Origin: Apostichopus japonicus
Taxonomy: Eukaryota > Echinodermata > Holothuroidea > Aspidochirotida > Stichopodidae
Length of the DNA stretch: 64,000 nucleotides
Assembly (NCBI RefSeq): GCF_037975245.1
Contig: NC_092574.1
Span: 14,953,713 to 15,017,712 of the forward strand
Reading direction: 5' to 3'
The position numbers were made by a program, and so were the translations under genes. The first letter of the stretch is position 1, and each line of letters begins with the position of its first letter. Under the pieces are notes generated by a model. The model ran no database searches. It saw only the letters and a program-made list of their open reading frames with translations, and was not told the origin of the DNA. Of the stretch, positions 14,140-25,599 are shown piece after piece.

Positions 14140-14900
14140 AATCAAACATTTTCCCCTTTGAAGATGACGATTATAAAGTATATTTGTAATGGTTTCATCG
14201 TGTTTTGCCCACTCATGATCCAATCTTGCCTACATCGCAGTTTTTCAGATGACTGTAGATTTAATCATGCATGATAGATTATGAATACAGACTGAAATGA
14301 GAATGTATACGTTATGATTAATTAATTTCAAACGGTACATACAGCTGTTATATCAAACTACAGTGGGGCTATTTGTACTGTACAGAAAAACATATGTATC
14401 CTAGACTTTACACTCGGTTACCTCTCAGACGATGCGAACGTGATATTGTCAACTCATTTCTAATTACGTTTGGGTTGTACATATCCCAAGAGGAGTATAT
14501 TATGTAGGTCTATATTTAGCACACTCGGAATAAATTTTTGTGATATAAACATTGTCTGATGACATCAAAAATTGACATTAATATTTCAAATGTTCTCACG
14601 AGATTAAATATCAAGGATTAACATGTCTTGACTTTACATTAGCAACTTACAGTAGAATAACTCCTTTTCTCTCATTTCTGTTATACCTTGCACATCATCA
14701 TTGCTAAATTGATTGATGACTATTGCGTCGAGAAAATGTGGTAGGCTAACAATAAGACAACTGAATGCAGATTGTACAGTCTTTTTACACCTTTGTACGA
14801 TTGTTTGCCATAATGTTATCCCTTAAAATATTTTCAAATGAGACTTGTTCCTTGAAAGTAAATTTGTTGATGACGTAAGTCCTCTAATGATTTAGGCATT
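14140..14900. other. non-coding sequence, no gene seen
   Basis: AT-rich sequence between the SINE-like unit and the AGCCCC repeat. Nothing was recognised. Confidence 0.4.
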
Positions 14901-15039
14901 AGCCGAAGCCCCAGCCCCAGCCCCAGCCCCAGCCCCAGCCGCAGGCCCAGCCCCAGCCTCAACCCCAGCTTTAGCCCCAGCCGCAGCCCCAGCCCAAGCC
15001 CGAGCCCGATCCCGAGCCCAAGCCCAAGCCCAAGCCCAC
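14901..15039. repeat. hexanucleotide repeat (AGCCCC)n / (GGGGCT)n
   Basis: About 23 units of a 6-bp motif, mostly CCAGCC with AAGCCC, CGAGCC and similar variants. The minus strand reads GGGGCT repeatedly and would be strongly G-quadruplex-prone. It creates a Gly-Leu repeat frame that is not a gene. Confidence 0.92.
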
Positions 15040-17820
15040 CTTCACCTTCCTTTTCTGTAATCATCTCTCTCATTACGCTAATGACATATTATAATATGCC
15101 TTGGCTCTGTGTTTACATTACACGAGATTGTGTACAATACTCACATACTCTTTAACATTATTACTGCAAACATGTGTTTCTATCCTTTTCTATGACAATA
15201 CTACTTTTTTTTCTATAGAAAAATAACATGCCTTCAATGCTTCTGAGCACATAGTTAAATCATTTCAAACAGCCTCTCATTTCCATTTCTCAACAAGGAC
15301 GTCAAACATATGTTTTCCATTGATATCTCCTCCCTTTAGCTACAGTGATGACTAACAACAGACTCCCTTGACAGAAATTTGTAATCACCGTAACTTCTCC
15401 ATTTTTTATTCGCTTCCCTTCTTTTTTCTAATCTTTTATTTTTTTTATTTTTAAACATTCTATTTTGGGTCTGTTCCAAATTTTCTTAGGGTGATATTAA
15501 AGTAGAAGGATTTATTATTTTGTGTTGTTTGGTTTTTAGGAAGTATATAAATAACTATGATGACAATACACATAACACATGATTGACTACAGATCACAGT
15601 AAACATGTAACAGATACCAAGATCACATTTCACGCTTGACGTTGAAGCATCATACAGGGTTGGCATAAATCAAAAACCTTGTCAAAGCCGGCGCATTTTA
15701 TACGCTTCCTGTCTTGTTTTGTCTCTTGCAGGTATAGCATAAGTTTTTACTTTTTCTTCCTCTGTTTATTTTCTACCTCTCACTATTTCTGTTTCAAGCC
15801 AATCTTATCAATAGAAATGATCGCAAAGGTCTGATGTAATGAACACCCCCCCCCCCCCCTCCTCCCACGCAGATCTTTGTCACACGTGGGCTCATGTTCT
15901 GATTTCCTTTTCGTATAACAACACATCTAGTATTACATAAAAACCAAAACATATCCTATCTGAAACGCATTATCTTGATATTCATTCCTGAAACAACCGA
16001 AATGTTGATACTTGCAAAACGAAAGTGTCTCGAATTGAATCCGATTTCGAAAAAATTGATCAAAGTAGTAACTTTTCCTTGAATAATGTATCAATCATTT
16101 TACAATGAGAATTTTTATTTACATCAGCTAGACGATCCTGTTGGGGAAACAAATGTTCGAACAGTTAATTAATCAGCTATCCCCATCCATCATTTTTGGG
16201 GTGGGGGGGGGAATGGGAAGCTCAACCACCACTTTTATACAGAATTAGAGTGTAGAATACATAAACAATTAACATGTAAATGCGGCACAACCTTAACCTA
16301 AATATCGTTTCAAAGGTTGCAAAATATAGCACTATTTGGCATCAATAAGCACCCTCCATTTTTACCAAAACTTCTTATACCCCTTCCTCTGAAGATATAG
16401 AGTGTATATAGGGTGTTGTGCCGCTGGGAAATGTTATATTTGCTAATGACTTGGTTGTCGTCTACCCCAACTCCCCCCCACCTCTCCCCCACCCATTTGG
16501 GTTAATTCATTGTTGTCCATAATTACATTTTCTTGGATAAATGTACGGAAATTGTTACGCTATAGAGAAGAAAAGGAGCAGATTAAACATAACATTGTAA
16601 TATATAATGTTTACATTTTCGGTAAAAATTACAGAGATCAAATACTAAGCACATTTATGTATGATTAACGTATAATTGCCAAATTTAGAACATGGCGGAT
16701 GCTTTTTCATGGCGAAGAAATATAAATTTGACTTGGTTCCCCACACCTTCTCCATGCCCGCACACTTTGTCCACGAAATTGGCGATCAAAAAGCAAGGCT
16801 TTGTCCAATCATATATACTGTGCGCACTAACTCCAGTCTGGAATTGTACTATAGAAACTACTAGCTGATCACAGCCTTGTATATCCATCTTGTATATCCA
16901 CTACACAGACATTTGTCACATACAACTATAGTGTTCAAACTGCATGTTAACTTCCAGACTTTTTCATATCGTGTTATACCCCTAAAAACACATCAGAACC
17001 GGTAAACCGGTTTACCGCATATAATTATCGTTTCAACCCACTTCACTGACCCTCTCACTCCCCCTTCCAATTTCCAACCTTCCCCACTCCATCCCCCAAT
17101 ACCCCATACCCCGTACCCCACGCATTCATGAGTTACTAGTAATAAAACTTTAACTTCACTTCCAAACTTTGTGCAATCATTGTGTTTGCTGTACCTTGAG
17201 TCTAATCTTGATCTGCAACACGCCACTACTTAAAGCAACTCAAGTGAATCTTCACGGTGGAATATCCCTTAGTAAATGTACCTTTATGATGTAGGTATAA
17301 AAAAAAACTTTAATTATCACAGCACTAGATATATATATCCATGATAAGTTATAGCGTTTAAATTGGTAAAAGTATCATTAAATATTAATCCACTAAAAAA
17401 AAAACTGTGAGTATGGTTTAAATCATCCGTTTAGTACCGGCAAGGGTGAAATTAAAATCCGCTTGCTTTCCACGTTTCCATATTTTAAGTGCACTAACTC
17501 GGTCTCACGAGAACATTATGTTTTTGAAGACATACTTAATACCGGTACCTTCGTCATGGTATTACTATAATTGAACTACTACGTTGAGTAAATATGTACT
17601 GTCATGCGTTCCGCATATAACTTTTAATTCCTTAGGAACTTTAATTTCTCTTTTAGAAGTTATAAATTGTTGTACGTTTTCTAAACACTTTCTGTTCAAC
17701 TATTTTTTATTGCAATATTAGGTTTCTTTATTGAGTTTTTTATTAAGCAGATGTAATGAAGGTATACACACAAACAGGATTATGAATTTTCTTGTCATGT
17801 CTGAAGAATGCGGTTGGTAT
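15040..17820. other. non-coding sequence, no gene seen
   Basis: Contains a C-run near 15845-15859, a G-run near 16201-16210 and an 18-bp perfect palindrome at 17000-17017. No exon was recognised. Confidence 0.45.
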
Positions 17821-17835
17821 AGGCTTACCATATCC

Positions 17836-17837
<2 letters not shown>

Positions 17838-17913
<76 letters not shown>

Positions 17914-17952
17914 GTATATATATCTATATATATATATATCTATATATATATA

Positions 17953-18029
<77 letters not shown>
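17838..18029. repeat. long (TA)n microsatellite with TG/TC interruptions
   Basis: About 190 bp of TA repeats with periodic TATG and TATC variants. The Ile-Tyr frames on both strands are artefacts of the repeat. The right end runs directly into a 17-bp hairpin. Confidence 0.93.
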
Positions 18030-18033
<4 letters not shown>

Positions 18034-18038
18034 ATACA

Positions 18039-18076
18039 TCGATTGAGGCGTTATTATGAAATAACGCCTCAATCGA
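18039..18076. repeat. perfect 17-bp hairpin beside (TA)n
   Basis: The left arm (18039-18055, TCGATTGAGGCGTTATT) is exactly complementary to the right arm (18060-18076), with a 4-nt loop ATGA. The stem is GC-richer than its surroundings and starts about 10 bp after the TA tract. No function can be assigned. Confidence 0.9.
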
Positions 18077-18079
18077 AGT

Positions 18080-19801
18080 GGAGGTTATACATGGTACTAA
18101 CGCATTGGTCGATTTGGAATGTTCTATGATTTACAAAAAGGTATTTAGTCACTGGGCAAAGGGTAGAGGAAAGAATGCACCATGCTATAGCTAAACCTAC
18201 TATCATGTTAATCACTATATTGGGGCTTCTGGCAGAATTATGGTCCTTGGCCACACCACTCATCGTCGCCTGCAACACCTCTAACCCAGTTTGCTGCATA
18301 TATGCCTACTGCTTTGGAATGGGTTTGATGAATGTGCTATCATTTCGAAAGGTTGTCTCATCCAACTCCTGGGTGGGGGAAGGGGGGGGCGAGAGGCTCT
18401 GCTTATGTTAACATGTGATGTTCTATTCTAGTTTGAAATCTGATTCGGGGGCTGTCATTTTCTAAATTTGTGATGTCATATAAGTTGCCACTGGGATATT
18501 AAACATTTTACTTTCTCTTTGGGGTTTTTTTTCATTCGCGTTTTGGCATTTTAATTTTCTCTCCATTTTGTTAAGCTGTGGTGTCATTATCATATAGTCA
18601 GATTATAGTGCAACCGCCTATATGATTTTGAAACCCTTTTTCGGCTTTTGTTTGGGTTTTTTTCCTTGCATATGTATTAAGATAGAATATTAACAATGTT
18701 GACACTGAAACTAATACTATCATTACATCATAATTCATCTCAGTCCCCCCCCCCTCTCTCTCTATTGCTCCCACCCCTCCCTTCCATTCCCATTTCATAA
18801 TTTAAGTCCTGGTTCCTCTCTTGTTTGACTTTAATTTTTGGATGTAATTTAAATTTGGCAGGTACACGACGAAACATATATAAGCGCAAAAGATACATAT
18901 AAAAAACATTGCATGGAACCGTACGTATTACATATACATTGATGTGATATGTTAGCCTATATGCTGCTGACTTCATTCAATGTAATTGATACACCAAGTG
19001 AACACACTGATTAATCAAAAAATCTTTCGTGGAAAGAGCGAGACTTTCTTATTTGCTAAACACCCACAACCACGGTGGTGACTTTTAGAACTTTCAACTC
19101 CCTGCAAACCCTTACTTGATTTTAATTCATGCTCTTATGTTTTACCTTCCATAAAGAAGATTGGATTCTTGTCAATTGGTTTTTTTCAGAACAAAAAACC
19201 TACAGGATTTCTATCTTCGAAATCGACTGGCTAAGCCAACAAGGAAGACCGCATGCGGCAGGGAAGGTTAACAAAAGTAGATTTTCGTCTTTATATCTGA
19301 CCGGTAGTAAAAACGAAAGAAAAAAAGAAGAAGAAATGTATGAAGAATGAAAGAATGTATATAAAATCAATGAATTGCGTGCTAGATACACTTCGGTAAT
19401 TCAATATTGTGAGAAAGCCCTCAGGATCTAAATTAAAGATTCGAGGAGCTTCAAAAAATAAATCTTGAGGGGGTAACTTTATTCGTGCTTTATATCCCTG
19501 TTACCATGCCGGATGGCTCATTTGATGTTATTCGGTAAGAAGTGATGTTGTATGCACGGGTTGCAGGGAAAGGATTGTTAAACGGTTAAATGTCACCTAA
19601 ATTATAATGAACAGGCTGTTTAGCGTTTAATGCGGTACATGTCCGAATAGCTTCAAAGCGAGAAAAACAAAAGTGATGTTGATGGTGATAGAGCTCATCA
19701 CGTCATATCGACAGAATTTAGTAAAGTAGGATGCACGCGCGAAAGGAAACTGGAAATTTGACTCTTTTTTTATATTTCAAATTGTTATTACTACCGTATA
19801 G

Positions 19802-19807
<6 letters not shown>
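18080..19807. other. non-coding sequence, no gene seen
   Basis: Overlapping frames of 60-78 codons at 18069-18411 on both strands show no recognised domain. A C-run and a CT-rich stretch occur near 18745-18765. Confidence 0.4.
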
Positions 19808-19896
<89 letters not shown>

Positions 19897-19902
19897 ATAT
19901 AT
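19808..19902. repeat. (TA)n microsatellite, left flank of LTR-like insertion
   Basis: About 95 bp of TA repeat broken off by the TGTTACG start of the LTR-like element. TA repeats resume right after the element (20932-20962), as expected if the element inserted into one tract. Confidence 0.85.
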
Positions 19903-20928
19903 TGTTACGAGAAAACAACCTAATTTTCTCGTGTGTACGTATTTTCTATTTACCGTTATAAAATGTTTCTTACGTAACGTTTCAGCTAGGAGGTCTCTAG
20001 TTTGTGTAACTTGAGTATCAGTTTATTGCTGGCTGCGGAAGTTGGTTCTTGCTGCCGGGGCTTTATGTAAACAGTCCGGTGGACAAGGCCTCCTTTGTTC
20101 TTAGTATACGGTTAATTATTAGGGGTGCATAGACAGTGGGGCGGGGTTAGTTCATATTCGTATAGTATTGTAGAGACCGTTGACCGGTTGTCATTGGGCT
20201 ATGGCGCTTGTCAATCTCACTGGCTTTTTCATAATTGGTTAATTAAATCGTGTATAGGGTTCTATACAGTTACGGGGGTATTTATAATGTCGTGCAAGGA
20301 GCGTTTTTAGGCATTAAGTTGCGATATATTTAGTGTAATTTGCTAGGCAGAATCTATGCCGAATTTGTATGTTGTTTTAGGGACTTAGATTATTTTTGGC
20401 TTGTGCAGAGGGTCAAGTTATGCACTCAGCAGTTGCGCTGCGTAACTGCTTGTGCCTGCATGCATTCTGCAGCTGCGCTGCGTAACTGCTTGTGCCTGCG
20501 CAAGGTCGTCGCAGCGTAGGGTTCGCGGGCTGACGAATATCATCGTTAGCTGCGCTGCGTTGTCCTTACGCTGCGTCGCCCTTGACGCAGTACCTATAGT
20601 TTAGCCTGCGTTGTGCCTGCGTTGTCTTTGACGCAGCGCCTATAGTTAGCTGCGCTGCTAGGCAGCTTACATATTAGGGCTAGTTTATGTACGACGCCCT
20701 TGTTATTGTGTTTAGGTTTTATTGTTCTACTTTCTGTATATATTATTTGTTTATTATGCTTTACGAAAGATGTACGGCAGGTACATTGTTTGTCTAATTA
20801 TACTTTTTAAACTCTTAATGCACTGTTTGTGTACTTCTTTTCAACGGTGTCCTCGAGTCTCTTTCTACAACCCCCTTCCTCAATTGCCAACTGGGTACTT
20901 CACCATACACACCGAAGCGGAAAGCGTT

Positions 20929-20931
<3 letters not shown>
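19903..20931 (+). mobile_element. probable solo LTR (Ty3/gypsy-like ends) inside (TA)n
   Basis: A segment of 1,029 bp begins TGTTACG and ends CGTTACA. It therefore shows the TG...CA ends and short inverted termini typical of LTRs, and it is flanked on both sides by TA repeat. A 4-bp ATAT duplication is compatible but cannot be proven inside TA repeat. It lacks any gag/pol-like frame and has no primer-binding-site region outside its right end, so it fits a solo LTR left by recombination. It is GC-richer than its surroundings and contains nested internal repeats. The + orientation is inferred only from the TG start. The gypsy assignment rests on the terminal motif alone. Confidence 0.6.
20432..20655. 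repeat. GC-rich internal repeats of the LTR-like element
   Basis: A 28-bp unit ending CGTAACTGCTTGTGCCTGC occurs at 20432-20459 and again at 20472-20499 with one mismatch. A second unit starting TTGACGCAG and containing CCTATAGTT is duplicated at 20582-20605 and 20628-20650. CTGCG-type motifs pervade the block. The CpG- and CTGCG-rich composition is sharply unlike the flanks. Confidence 0.8.
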
Positions 20932-20962
<31 letters not shown>

Positions 20963-20965
<3 letters not shown>

Positions 20966-22660
20966 CCTTCTTATTTCTTTCTAATCCCCAGTTTGCCCCT
21001 TTTCTCTCTTCATTGCCTACACGTCAAATTTGGTTTATCATATCATATCATAACATTTATACATTGATGCCAATAAGAACTCGGTGAAACCGATGGTATT
21101 TCCTTCATCCTGTTTTTAAATTTGTAACAAATATTTAATACTTTAACCTTCCCACAATCAACCTATAATTTTTATAATGCCGACTCATATTCGTGTTGCT
21201 CATGGTGAACGGTTCGTACCAGCAAATTTGTCAATATTAATTATTACCCGGCCTTCCGGAGATACTGAAAATCTATATTCTTTCATAATCAGCATTATAC
21301 TCTTCTTGGTAGAGGGAAGCTTCATGGTTCACGTTGGGGATCTATATAGTTGAACTGAACGTGTTAATCCTCCGACTAACTATTGAGGTGGGGTCCATGC
21401 CCTGCCCTCTCCCCCTCCCCTTCCCCCTCACCTCTGCCCAACCCCATTGCGCATGCCGCTGTATCGGCGAATATCAAACAAATAACCGAGATGACCTAAG
21501 TATACTGTAGCCTATATTTTGATGGAGAGAGAAATCTTAACAACGTTTCAAACGTGATTGAATTTGAGTTATTTGCCGAGAAATCAGTCAGTGGTGGAAA
21601 AAAATGCAAAAATTCTTCGATGTACACATCCGGAAGAGAAGTGAAATTGTTAATTTGTTTGGCGAGTGGCTTCAATGAGTCCACGATGTCCTTTCTATAC
21701 TAATCAAACTGTGATGAATTCGTATAGGGACTTGACCTGAGGCCGAACACGAGTCCGTTACTCGTGCGACTGGTGGTGATTTGAATGTTAATATAAGTCA
21801 AGTGCACTACAAATTGTGAGGAAACTTAGACATCAATGCAAGAAAAACTAGTGTCTTATCTCAAAACAATCCATATCTATACTTACTAGACTGACCCACG
21901 CATCTAAGATATTAATAATAGTACTACAAACTCTGTATTCAGGTCATCATGTTGTAAAACTTCCTCTCCCTTTTCTAAAATGATTGAATTTCTCAATTAT
22001 AGGAACATTCACTTTTGGGTGTTATATTATACTTTCTATATGACTGATGTGCCGCTTTTGAAGAAATCTTCTTTCCCCTATATTGCGTATACGTATAACA
22101 TTTGACGAGCGTTCCAGTTCGCGGTGAACGGCATGACGAGTTCACCTTGTAAAAACCAGAAAGATCTCCGAAACACACATGCCGCTGTCATCATGGAAAA
22201 GTAGTGGCTACATTCTGTGGTAGCTTAATACTGTCATTAAAAGGATTAAAAGACAATGGCTGAAGTTAATTACTTAAAACAAAGTCGTTGGAAATCCTCC
22301 GTATTTTTAAATCACAACCCGGCGCGTCTTCCGCAATCGATTTTGTAAATTTTGTATTACTGGCAACATTAAAGAGACTGACATTATCATGGCAGTTGAA
22401 CCGAAATGTCTTCGTTTTTATTAATAATATCTGAATCATTTTATAAATGTATAATAAACTATTATTTATACCAATAAAGTAGCATCTTGATGAAATACTA
22501 TATCCAGACAACATTGACAGCTGAGTAAACGTTCCAAAGAGTCACGCTTCAAAGACAAACCGACAAGATGGTTATCACAGGACCGCATCGATTGTGAAAA
22601 ACATCAGCCATTATGACATCATATAACCTTTTGCTGTGGATTCACCTTATGGAGTAAGGG
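20963..22660. other. non-coding sequence, no gene seen
   Basis: No recognisable exon. A short 7-bp inverted repeat (CACGAGT...ACTCGTG) lies near 21748-21766. Confidence 0.4.
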
Positions 22661-22665
22661 AGGGT

Positions 22666-22708
22666 TTTAACCAGGGAGCTGCTACTCTAACGCAGCTCCC
22701 TGGTTAAA
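22666..22708. repeat. perfect 17-bp hairpin
   Basis: TTTAACCAGGGAGCTGC (22666-22682) is perfectly complementary to 22692-22708, with a 9-nt loop. It is more GC-rich than its neighbourhood. The stem is shorter than a typical pre-miRNA and no terminator context applies in a eukaryotic genome. Confidence 0.9.
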
Positions 22709-22753
22709 CCACTCAAAACATGGAAATGGAAGTATCGCATATTCCACACGATT

Positions 22754-23013
22754 CACATAGAGATTACAGTAACTACTGCACTGTGAATCTTGAAGTTTTG
22801 TACCACATTCAAAGCATGGATCGTGCTGATAAATATGATAAATCGGCAACATGTGCTGGCAGGATTACAGTGCGAACTGATAAATACACGTAATCCTCAG
22901 TTCTTACTGTATAACACATACGGTACTGTATAACACATATGCTACCGATTTACCAGCACGATCCAAGTACAAAACGTTAAGATTTACGGTATAGTTACTG
23001 TGTTCTCTGTGTG
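22754..23013. mobile_element. long imperfect foldback / MITE-like inverted repeat
   Basis: Matching arm segments appear in order on the two sides. CACATAGAGATTACAGTAACTA (22754-22775) pairs with the complement near 22992-23013, GTTTTGTAC (22795-22803) with 22967-22975, and GGATCGTGCTGATAAAT (22818-22834) with 22948-22964 (one mismatch). A GATTAC/GTAATC pair lies near the centre (about 22863-22895). A roughly 260-bp palindrome-like unit results, fitting a foldback element or MITE. No clear target duplication was found. Confidence 0.7.
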
Positions 23014-23330
23014 CATGTATCGGTGGCATGCATCATGCACAAAAATGCTCGTGTTAGGGATAAGATAGATATTGAGAAGAATATCAACTGACAGTGGTAC
23101 CGTTTTTTTCAGATCAGTGTTACGTTGTGTGCCATCAGTGTATCCCTTTAAGGACTCACATCATGAAATATAAAGAAAACAGATACGTGTAGAGAAGAAC
23201 GACTCAGGCTAACAGACATCAGAACAAATCGTTGTTGTTGTTGTTTTTGAGGAATATGAATTTTCTTTCTGCATATGCAAGACCTCTTGACTAGTAACAA
23301 TGCACGGGCATATCTGCAATGACATTACAG

Positions 23331-23664
23331 AACCAGTGAAATGCTTGAGTCTGTTAAGTGTTTTGTAGTGATGTTTTGTGTTTGGTTGTCTCCATTTATT
23401 ACACTGTCTGCCAATGTTATGACTGCTGTATACACTCACACAGTAACCATTGTACCAGCATGTTTTATAAAATCACTAGTTTATTGGAACTATAGCGAAA
23501 TTAGACTTGTTATCTGCAATGTCATATCTTTTCTCTTATTTTCGGATGTTTCATGGTTGAGCACATACGGTACCCTACGGTCTGTAGCTTTCTTTAAAGA
23601 GATGTCATTGCTGATGGCGCCAGAGCACAAACGTGGGCGACGCACACACCAATTAGTAGTGTGA
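23331..23664 (+). pseudogene. opsin-like GPCR fragment (TM6-TM7), probably degenerate
   Basis: A single open frame, entered after an acceptor-like TTACAG at 23325-23330, reads like the end of a class A GPCR. A hydrophobic TM6-like stretch contains CVWLSPF (compare CWxP), followed 20 residues later by VPACFIKS. In opsins TM7 carries (I/V)PAxFAKS, in which the Lys binds retinal. Here Pro lies 5 residues before the Lys and an Asn 6 residues after it, as in rhodopsin (P291, K296, N302). The NPxxY Pro and Tyr are replaced (NYSEI), and the rest of the frame to the stop at 23664 has no opsin character. No TM1-TM5 exons were found. A decayed opsin copy is the best guess. Chance hydrophobic similarity remains possible. 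Confidence 0.4.
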
Positions 23665-24620
23665 CGGAAATACATGAATTTGAAATAGCGAAATGTGTGT
23701 TTAAAATGCAGAGTCACATTATTATTATTATTATTATTTCTTTTCATTCAAGTTAACCATATGCACATATTGAGGCTGTAGGTGCATCATAATCGACATT
23801 GCGACGGTATATTTTGAATTGTGGTTTGTTGTGAAACGTTGTTCCAATACTCTCAATTTATGAATTATGCAAAAGAAGAAATCACTACAAACCAATTCAT
23901 ATAAAGTCAATGATAGTATATAAATATACTATACCTATGTAATAGGTGTCATAAGAATTGGTAACACTTTAAAATAGTTTAGGTAACATTACATCCGGCT
24001 GACCGATCCGTCGTTTATTCTTAGGCTTATTACTACCTGAGTCCATATATAGGGTATAGTATATTTGTAGTACTCAGAGGCACTTAGCCTGTTTCTTCTG
24101 TCCCAGAGGGGTAATCACATATCGCCTTAATATAAGTGTTCCCATTTTACTCTATAAAGGGAAAAAAAAAATCAATCGCATCGTCAAATATCGTCAAGCG
24201 CGCCGAATCCTTTCCCGCTGAGATGTAATTTTAAACTTTCCTAGATATTTTGGTAGCATTCGCGGCCCATAGAAACAGAACTAGTGTGGTATGACGAAGC
24301 AACCTACTTCCGTATCAACTCTCTCAGTCGTGAGCTTAATTTCTTTAATTCTCGAAAAGAAGTATTCTACCCATCTTAAACCTGATTACGAACTTAGGAA
24401 CATATATAATACAGAGGTGTGTAGATTGCAGTTTGTATTATGCTGATGTACCGTCTGTTACACCCTGCAGAGGAGTTTTAAACATGCAGTGTGTTTGTCA
24501 TCCATTTGTTACTGTTCTATTCTATTATGTAGAAGTTCGGCATTTCTTCGACGATTGAACCGACCACTATTTTAGATCCACATTAGTGTTAGTGAAACAA
24601 GACTTATATGGAGTAAATCT
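23665..24620. other. non-coding sequence, no gene seen
   Basis: A short (TTA)n occurs near 23718-23738. Nothing else was recognised. Confidence 0.4.
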
Positions 24621-24720
24621 TCAATTAACTCAATCATTTACTCAATTAACGCAATTAACTCAATTAACTACGTTAACTCCATTAACTCAATTAAATCAAT
24701 TAACTCAACAAACTCAATCA
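24621..24720. repeat. 9-bp tandem repeat (CAATTAACT)n
   Basis: About ten variants of CAATTAACT/CATTAACTC in tandem, some with a one-base change or insertion. Confidence 0.88.
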
Positions 24721-25599
24721 ATGTTGTTATGGAAGAACGATTATTATTATTTTGACTGAATGTCCCTTCCTCTTTATATCCAGGGGTGGCATATCTTTAG
24801 GTGGTAGGGGGGAGGTGGGAGGTTGGGTGGGGTGCCTCCCACATTTGTGTATAAAAAGCAACTGAGAAAGTGCCCTTTTTCATAAATATGAAGTGGCCCA
24901 TGCTGTTACTGAAAATATTGGCAATGCATTGAAAAGCATTCTAATCAGTTCTTGTAAACGAAAATTGTTTATTCCCTATCTCTGACGTCAAATTACAATA
25001 CATGGGGAGACGCGGTATTCATATTACCATTAAAAGTGTCGATGTGTCTGTTTATTGTTAATAATATCATACAGACTCAGTTCAAACCTCTGACACTGAA
25101 TGATATTAAAATTCACGAACCGACTCATATATGTTACATATATTTTTTTCCCGAAATATCAAAATAAATCGCTAATATTGTGCGAGGTTATTATACTTTT
25201 CATCTAAGTGGATAGGTTATATTAGTCTTCGAGTATTCTCGGAACTATAGCAACATAAAGAGTATAATCAATTAATCATACATATTCCTATATTATGAAA
25301 GAGAATTTTATCTCATGAATACTACAATGATCTCACTGGTAGCAACTCATCAAACCAAACGTTTGTGTTTAAGACAGTGAGTTAGCTGTTAGGGTGCAAA
25401 GATAATTTACAAAAGCATTCCCTATTATCAACACGCACCGCTACTACGCGATGAATTTGCGAAGATTTTGTACAGAGATGGTCAATAACCCCGGTCTAAG
25501 CTAGATCAAGCTTCGTCCAACGAAAACAACAGGCCTTCACTCTCCGCCAATCAGCAGCGTCATCTTCTAAATTCCAGTTAATCCGTATATATTAAACTA
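24721..25599. other. non-coding sequence; G-rich patch
   Basis: 24805-24832 is a G-rich, quadruplex-prone patch (GGGGGGAGGTGGGAGGTTGGG). From about 25450 the sequence may already be 5' LINE remnant, but protein similarity is only convincing from about 25600. Confidence 0.4.

Noticed and set aside
14834-15073. Gly-Leu repeat frame
   Set aside because: Produced by the AGCCCC/GGGGCT hexanucleotide array.
17731-18129. Ile-Tyr repeat frames on both strands
   Set aside because: Produced by the TA microsatellite.
22666-22708. microRNA precursor
   Set aside because: The 17-bp stem is too short and there is no longer paired extension.
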